A stretch of DNA of 5,463 nucleotides, taken from JAFGIT01 sp016929465 [NCBI: Candidatus Coatesbacteria bacterium] (GTDB taxonomy: Bacteria > B130-G9). Where the stretch lies: the NCBI GenBank assembly GCA_016929465.1, contig JAFGIT010000277.1, positions 1 to 5,463 on the forward strand, written 5' to 3'. A model generated the notes under the pieces. The model ran no database searches. It was not told where the DNA came from and was given only the letters and a program-made list of their open reading frames with translations. Made by a program: the position numbers and the translations under genes. Of this stretch, positions 1 to 3,855 are shown one piece after another; position 1 is the stretch's first letter; each line of letters opens with the position of its first letter.

Positions 1-1
1 C

Positions 2-43
2 CACTATCCTGTCATCAAAATCCAGAAATCCACCACCGGTTGA
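2..43 (+). CDS. C-terminal tail of an upstream beta-helix protein (partial)
   Basis: Read from base 2, the first 14 codons give HYPVIKIQKSTTG followed by TGA. The opening HYPV resembles HYPI in the last residues (MGYHYPIPE) of the beta-helix protein encoded just downstream at 71-829. I infer that this is the extreme C-terminus of a preceding gene of the same family, with its body lying left of the window. Only three residues match exactly, so chance cannot be excluded. The stop at 41-43 is in the same frame as the downstream beta-helix coding region, and the alternative is an in-frame stop inside one decayed gene. Confidence 0.4.
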   Translation, partial: HYPVIKIQKSTTG

Positions 44-57
44 CCTACAAATCAACC
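38..57 (+). terminator. weak hairpin overlapping the upstream stop codon
   Basis: GGTTGA (38-43) pairs perfectly with TCAACC (52-57) across an 8-nt loop, and the left arm contains the TGA stop of the 2-43 reading frame. Only ATTTC follows, not a proper T-tract. It could be a weak terminator of the upstream gene, but a 6-bp stem can arise by chance. Confidence 0.2.
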
Positions 58-70
58 ATTTCACATCCTC

Positions 71-829
71 TTGCGGAACTGCTGCGGAAAAGACGCCAGC
101 GGCGGCGGAGGCGGGATAGTTTGCTATAGAAGTTCGGCCCACGTTCACGACAATGTCATCTCGAAAAACGAGTCAGAGAGAGGAGGTGGCCTGAGCTGCT
201 TGGGCGGGCGTTCCGCACGAATAACCGATAACTTGATTTCAGAGAATTCGGCATATTGGTATGGTGGCGGCATTTCGTGCGATATGCATAGCTCCCCCCG
301 AATATCGGGCAATATAATCCTGGCCAATTCTGCTTCCTCCGGTGGCGGGATCCATTTCGATGGCCGTTCTCCTTCGATTCTGAATAATGTCATTGCTGAG
401 TGCCATGCATCCCATGACGGCGCAGGCATATACGGCGAATCTGGCACTTTCGACGCAATGAACAACACGATTGTCTTCAACGAGGCGAGAAATGAGGGTG
501 GCGGGATCTATTGCGAGGATGACTGCCATCCGGAGATCGTAGATTGCATTATCTGGAACACATGGGGATCCAGCGACGATCTGAATGGGTGCACAGCTAC
601 TTACTGCTGTATTCAGGACAGGGACTCGGGGGAGGGCAATATCCACCTGAATCCCCTCCTCGTGCCAGGCCCGCTTGGTAGCTATTATCTGGCCCCTGAC
701 AGCCCGTGTATATACGCCGGAAGCCAATCAGCCGAGGAAGCCGACCTTTCTAATCTGACGACGCAGGCTGATTCCACCCCGGACACAGGCACGGTGGACA
801 TGGGATATCACTACCCAATCCCTGAATAG
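71..829 (+). CDS. right-handed parallel beta-helix repeat protein, probably 5'-truncated
   Basis: This encodes about 252 residues built from roughly six beta-helix coils of about 25 residues. Each coil has a glycine turn (GGGI-x-C, for example residues 13-18, 38-43, 65-70 and 143-148) followed by an N-x-I-x-x-N strand (N28/N33, N54/N59, N81/N86, N132/N137). The last 90 residues form a C-terminal cap region with CIIWN, YCCIQ, NPLLV, YYLAPDSPCIYAGS and a final TVDMGYHYPIPE, a layout familiar from secreted beta-helix proteins of uncultured bacteria. No enzymatic residues are recognisable, so a structural, adhesive or carbohydrate-related surface role is only an inference. The first possible start, TTG at 71, has no ribosome binding site, begins in the middle of a coil and gives no signal peptide. 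The in-frame TGA at 41-43 blocks extension. I therefore think this is a truncated copy (pseudogene or remnant) of a tandem paralogue rather than a complete gene. It ends 2 bp from the convergent acyltransferase. Confidence 0.7.
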   Translation: MRNCCGKDASGGGGGIVCYRSSAHVHDNVISKNESERGGGLSCLGGRSARITDNLISENSAYWYGGGISCDMHSSPRISGNIILANSASSGGGIHFDGRSPSILNNVIAECHASHDGAGIYGESGTFDAMNNTIVFNEARNEGGGIYCEDDCHPEIVDCIIWNTWGSSDDLNGCTATYCCIQDRDSGEGNIHLNPLLVPGPLGSYYLAPDSPCIYAGSQSAEEADLSNLTTQADSTPDTGTVDMGYHYPIPE

Positions 830-831
830 GC

Positions 832-2676
832 TCAGCTCGCCAGGGCCGCCGTTCTGCTCTCGGCAAGCGCGTGATAGCGGAGGAATTGCGCCGCCTCGTC
901 TCTGCCCATGTGATGCTCGAGGAGCTTGTGGTCTGTTTTAGCCAGATCAACGACGATGAGTGCATCCAGGACTCCACTGAAATGCGGATCGATACTCGAT
1001 TCTACGAGCATTGCCCCCAATCCGACGTAGTGCTTGAGTAGGATCGGGACGCCCCTTCCACCCTCGATCTCGGAGACGATATCGGATAGCTCGCCGAAGT
1101 CGAGAGTGAACTCCATGGCCGTCCTGAGTTCCTCTCTCCTGAGAGCTTTCAGTTTGAGTGGATTCTTCGCTTTGACCAGCTTGGATAGGTCCTTCATCAA
1201 GTTGTTGCGCTCGAGAAAGGAGATCATCAGCTGCCTGGAAGCTGAATTATAGCCCTCATCGATGCTGACAGGCCCGAAGAGGTGTCTATACTTCCTTCTC
1301 CTATAGACGAATCGACCTATGCCCTTCCACAGAAGCAGCAGCGGCTGATATTGACGTTGATACTCCGGCCTTACGAACGAGCGACCTAGCTCGATTGCGG
1401 GGTATATTTGGTTCAGGAATCGGGCCCCGTAGTTGAATAGCGTGCGCGTATATAGCCCACCTTTGCCATGCAGCGGGAGTATTTCGTCCGTCATACCCAG
1501 CCTGTAGGCGCCCACGATCTCCTGGCCCTCTTTGTGCCAGAGAAAGAGCTGCGTGTAATAGCTGTCGAATTGGTCTATGTCCAGGCTCTTGCCGGTCCCC
1601 TCGCCGGCTGCACGAAATGTGATCTCCCTCAGGCGCCCAATCTCTTGCATGATCCGGGGTATCCGCTCCCCGACTGCCTCATAGACCGTGTAATTGTGGT
1701 TCTCCAGCAGAATGCTCTCGGATCCAAGTGAAGCGACTTCGCCCGCGACTGCCTTGTCCTGCCTGAGGGATATGACTCGTGTCCCGATTCTGTCGTGGTA
1801 GGTAACTGCTTCCCGCTCGGGATGTATCCCCTGCTTTTCCTTCCGGTTCGCCAGCATATAGGTCCTCATGCGGAGGTAGTCCATCATCTCGCGGTCCGTC
1901 TCGAATGCAGAGAGCTTCGAATAAGAAATCGGCCGGCCGATGTGCATCTCGACCTCGCGATTCGCCTTATTGAGAAGCTCGCGCGGGAGCATCGCGGTCC
2001 GGACTCTAGGGTGCGCAAGCCCCAACAGGTGAAACAAGGCGCTGTTGATGCCGGAGAAATACACCGGGATGACAGGCGTTTCCGTCTTCCGAATTATTCT
2101 GCCTATACTCTCGTTCCACTTCGGATCGACTATCTTCCTTGACTTGAGCGTGGCGTGGGCAACCTCCCCGGCGGGGAATACTCCGAGCATTCCGCCGTTC
2201 TTGAGCCAATTGAGCGTCTCCCGCAGGGGCTTGATATTGGCCATCAACGATGATTCTCGCACGTATGGATCGACCAGGAAGAAATTCTCGCGTATCTCCG
2301 GTATCAGCCCTAAGAGGTAGTTCGCCATCACCTTCACATCCGGTCTGATGCTGCGGAGTATCGAGCAGAGAATGACGCCCTCGACTGCTCCGAAGGGATG
2401 GTTCGCGACGATTATAGCGGGACCGGTGCTCGGGAGCTTGCGCAGATCGTCGTCAGAGACCTTGCAGGTGACATTCAGCCTATCTAAGAGCTTCTGAAGG
2501 AATGGGACGTTGTCCCCTCTCAACTGCAGATCGTCGTAAAGCCGCCCGAATTCGCGCAAATGCAGAACTCTCTCTAATGGGCGATGCAGAATTGAGAATC
2601 CCCCTCGAAAGAGGGGATTACTGATTCTGGGAACTAGGTCGATATTGCCCGCGCCGATCGAGATTGTGCTTTCCAA
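832..2676 (-). CDS. two-domain lipid acyltransferase (PlsC-like + GNAT/OlsB-like), OlsF-type
   Basis: A 614-residue fused acyltransferase. Residues about 80-260 form a PlsC/lysophospholipid acyltransferase domain: NHPFGAVEG at 92-100 (catalytic-type His93), FPAGEVA at 167-173 and PVIPVYFSG at 201-209. Residues about 325-480 form a GNAT-type domain of the OlsB/'hemolysin' family (Acetyltransf_5): EITFR at 351-355, ELGRSFVRPEYQ at 429-440 and LFGPVSI at 466-472. The OlsB-like C-terminal block, GVPILLKHYVGLGA and GVLDALIVVDL, follows at 542-578. In known OlsF-type enzymes the GNAT half N-acylates an amino acid such as ornithine and the PlsC half then O-acylates the product, making a phosphorus-free membrane aminolipid. 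This protein probably does the same at the cytoplasmic membrane face, but the amino acid used (ornithine, glycine or another) cannot be read from sequence. The acidic residue in the HP motif is Glu99 rather than the more usual Asp. The TTG start is chosen because GGAGG lies 8 nt upstream and an in-frame TGA lies a few codons further up. Two separate acyltransferases fused by misassembly is unlikely, since the frame is intact throughout. Confidence 0.9.
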   Translation of the reverse strand: MESTISIGAGNIDLVPRISNPLFRGGFSILHRPLERVLHLREFGRLYDDLQLRGDNVPFLQKLLDRLNVTCKVSDDDLRKLPSTGPAIIVANHPFGAVEGVILCSILRSIRPDVKVMANYLLGLIPEIRENFFLVDPYVRESSLMANIKPLRETLNWLKNGGMLGVFPAGEVAHATLKSRKIVDPKWNESIGRIIRKTETPVIPVYFSGINSALFHLLGLAHPRVRTAMLPRELLNKANREVEMHIGRPISYSKLSAFETDREMMDYLRMRTYMLANRKEKQGIHPEREAVTYHDRIGTRVISLRQDKAVAGEVASLGSESILLENHNYTVYEAVGERIPRIMQEIGRLREITFRAAGEGTGKSLDIDQFDSYYTQLFLWHKEGQEIVGAYRLGMTDEILPLHGKGGLYTRTLFNYGARFLNQIYPAIELGRSFVRPEYQRQYQPLLLLWKGIGRFVYRRRKYRHLFGPVSIDEGYNSASRQLMISFLERNNLMKDLSKLVKAKNPLKLKALRREELRTAMEFTLDFGELSDIVSEIEGGRGVPILLKHYVGLGAMLVESSIDPHFSGVLDALIVVDLAKTDHKLLEHHMGRDEAAQFLRYHALAESRTAALAS

Positions 2677-2684
2677 GGAAATAG

Positions 2685-2689
2685 CCTCC
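2685..2689 (-). promoter_or_regulatory. ribosome binding site fixing the TTG start of the acyltransferase
   Basis: On the minus strand GGAGG stands 8 nt before TTG at 2676-2674. The same 8-nt spacing is seen before the starts at 2942 and 3856, which supports the rare TTG codon as the true start. A minus-strand ATG nearby (in AAATGGCT) is in another frame. Confidence 0.75.
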
Positions 2690-2716
2690 AGCCATTTCAG
2701 AGTTCAATCCATGCGA

Positions 2717-2732
2717 GGCTGTTTATTCAGCC
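2717..2732. repeat. small inverted repeat in the acyltransferase leader
   Basis: GGCTG (2717-2721) and CAGCC (2728-2732) form a 5-bp stem around TTTATT, about 40 bp upstream of the acyltransferase start. It would form in the leader RNA if transcription starts further upstream. There is no T-run on either side, so it does not look like a terminator. It is short enough to be chance. Confidence 0.25.
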
Positions 2733-2812
2733 GCTATCAACTCAATAGGGCGCCTGAATGAGACCGGTATTAGGCGTTTGTGAGGCATCCGCTAATGTGG
2801 CAGGATCCTATG

Positions 2813-2838
2813 GGGCAGTATGCCCTGCTATCGATAGC
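2813..2838. promoter_or_regulatory. two adjacent inverted repeats, possible operator
   Basis: GGGCA-GTA-TGCCC (2813-2825) is followed after one base by GCTATCGATAGC (2827-2838), a perfect 12-bp palindrome. The palindrome ends 12 bp before the -35 element proposed at 2851. A symmetric site in this place in a divergent intergenic region suits binding by a dimeric regulator that could control either flanking gene. No regulator gene is visible in the window, so its identity is unknown. Confidence 0.4.
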
Positions 2839-2850
2839 TCAAAGCAGCAA

Positions 2851-2879
2851 TTGACTTAAAGGGGAGGTTGAACAATACT
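2851..2879 (+). promoter_or_regulatory. sigma70-type promoter candidate for the TPR gene
   Basis: TTGACT (2851-2856, 5 of 6 matches to TTGACA) is separated by exactly 17 bp from AATACT (2874-2879, 4 of 6 matches to TATAAT). Transcription would begin near 2886 and leave a leader of about 55 nt. An overlapping weaker alternative is TTGAAC (2868-2873) with ATTAAT (2892-2897) and an 18-bp spacer. Confidence 0.45.
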
Positions 2880-2928
2880 CCGTATTACATCATTAATTTC
2901 AATAGAGAACAAAACAAACCGCCGCGAT

Positions 2929-2933
2929 GGAGG
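2929..2933 (+). promoter_or_regulatory. ribosome binding site deciding a GTG start for the TPR gene
   Basis: GGAGG here overlaps the upstream ATG at 2927 and lies 8 nt before GTG at 2942. The ATG at 2927 has only AACCGCCGCG in front of it, with no Shine-Dalgarno match. The ATG at 2948 would have a 14-nt spacing, which is too long. The GTG therefore fits best. Confidence 0.6.
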
Positions 2934-2941
2934 AGTCAAAG

Positions 2942-3664
2942 GTGAGTATGACAGAAGCGGAGCAAGCAGCTGTTTTTGACAAGGTCAAATCGCTGCTTAT
3001 AGAAGGTGATTCATTTGAGGCTGTGTCGTATGTGAATGGACTTGGCGAGCCGCTCGAGGTCGCTCGGCACTACGCCAGTCTCGTCGGAGAGCTCTATTCC
3101 AAGGAGCGCTCGGTCCCATCTATGCTCTTTCTGGGCAGGGCGGGGCTGCAGTATTGCCTGACGAAGGCAGATGATCTAGCGGTTCAGGATCCGGATCTCT
3201 CGCGCAAGCTGAAAGGTGCTGCCAAGGTCATATCATTTAATTTGTCTGCAAACACGTGGCCGGGCTGGGGCGACGAGGGCATTACGTTCTCGCGGCAGGA
3301 TTCAATAGCAGGTCTCGACGCTGCCAAGCTCAATCTCCGGATGGTTAGAGAACTCGGCGAGGGGCCTGATCCTCTTTCGGTCTCTCATTGGGCAATTGGA
3401 TCACAGTATATGGCGCTCGGCGAGTATGAGAAGGCACTAGCGGCTTTCGAGGCTTCCAAGGGCGAAGCCATCGTGGGAAATAACAAGGCGGGGGAGTTGC
3501 TGGCTCTCGGTTATATAGGCATCACGAACATACTCGCTAAGCAGATTGATCGCGGCAAAGGCGAACTCGATGAGGCAATCGCTGGACTCGAGGGACTCGA
3601 CACCGAGGACAGCAGATTCTTCATCGATCAGTTGAAGACCGCCCTCGACATTTTCTCGAGCTAA
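2942..3664 (+). CDS. TPR-like protein of unknown function
   Basis: A 240-residue protein if started at GTG 2942 (245 from ATG 2927, 238 from ATG 2948). The start was chosen from the GGAGG box 8 nt upstream. It has no signal peptide or membrane segment, so it is probably cytoplasmic. It is almost wholly helical by composition. The clearest repeat is a TPR-like helix pair, SHWAIGSQYMALGEYEKALAAF, at about residues 148-169 of the 240-residue form, with the typical W-LG-Y-G-Y-A-F spacing. It is followed by a degenerate second unit (ELLALGYIGITNIL... GELDEAIAGL). The N-terminal half (GDSFEAVSYVNGL, HYASLVGELY) may hold further degenerate helical repeats. Between the halves is a non-helical stretch, NTWPGWGDEG, that could be a family signature. 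TPR proteins usually scaffold protein contacts, and no partner is evident. It is transcribed divergently from the acyltransferase and upstream of a secreted beta-helix gene that has its own promoter candidate. I do not recognise the family. Confidence 0.85.
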   Translation: MSMTEAEQAAVFDKVKSLLIEGDSFEAVSYVNGLGEPLEVARHYASLVGELYSKERSVPSMLFLGRAGLQYCLTKADDLAVQDPDLSRKLKGAAKVISFNLSANTWPGWGDEGITFSRQDSIAGLDAAKLNLRMVRELGEGPDPLSVSHWAIGSQYMALGEYEKALAAFEASKGEAIVGNNKAGELLALGYIGITNILAKQIDRGKGELDEAIAGLEGLDTEDSRFFIDQLKTALDIFSS

Positions 3665-3679
3665 TCGGCGCCGAAAAGA

Positions 3680-3695
3680 CCCTCGATTCTGAGGG
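3680..3695 (+). terminator. weak hairpin just after the TPR gene
   Basis: CCCTC (3680-3684) pairs with GAGGG (3691-3695), with one extra G-T pair inside, 15 bp after the TAA stop. No T-tract follows, so intrinsic termination is doubtful. It may be a 3'-end stabilising hairpin or chance. Confidence 0.25.
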
Positions 3696-3752
3696 CGACT
3701 CGCATCAAGGGGCGGCGTCGGGACGCAGAAGCAGAGCGACTCATCGTTTTGC

Positions 3753-3782
3753 TGGACATATCCCATACGAACAGCCTATATT
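3753..3782 (+). promoter_or_regulatory. sigma70-type promoter candidate for the secreted beta-helix gene
   Basis: TGGACA (3753-3758, 5 of 6 matches to TTGACA) and TATATT (3777-3782, 5 of 6 matches to TATAAT) are 18 bp apart. Transcription would start near 3789 and leave a leader of about 67 nt. The small hairpin GCGGG-TGTC-CCCGC (3795-3808) would sit at the very 5' end of that RNA. This suggests that the beta-helix gene is not simply cotranscribed with the TPR gene. Confidence 0.5.
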
Positions 3783-3794
3783 CAGCCAGAAACT

Positions 3795-3808
3795 GCGGGT
3801 GTCCCCGC
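3795..3808 (+). repeat. hairpin near the predicted 5' end of the beta-helix mRNA
   Basis: GCGGG and CCCGC pair around a 4-nt loop a few bases after the predicted transcription start. No T-run follows. A 5'-end hairpin of this kind can protect an mRNA from decay, but that role is inferred only from position. Confidence 0.25.
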
Positions 3809-3855
3809 GCGCTACAGACCACAGATAGCCAAGAACTGAGACGGAGGTATATCAG

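Noticed and set aside
41-43. TGA recoded as an amino acid, joining 2-43 to 71-829
   Set aside because: The acyltransferase ends at a normal TGA just after its conserved C-terminal region, so reassignment of UGA is not supported. Truncation after duplication is simpler.
145-727. Long open frames on the minus strand opposite the left beta-helix region
   Set aside because: They lack ribosome binding sites and recognisable motifs, while the plus-strand frame has a clear repeat pattern. They are shadows of it.
1468-2320. Plus-strand open frames and a minus-strand alternative frame within the acyltransferase
   Set aside because: They overlap well-conserved acyltransferase motifs and have no family signature of their own.
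2881-2926. Minus-strand promoter TTGTTC-N17-TGTAAT for the acyltransferase
   Set aside because: The -10 is good but the -35 matches only 3 of 6, and the leader would exceed 200 nt. It is too weak to list.
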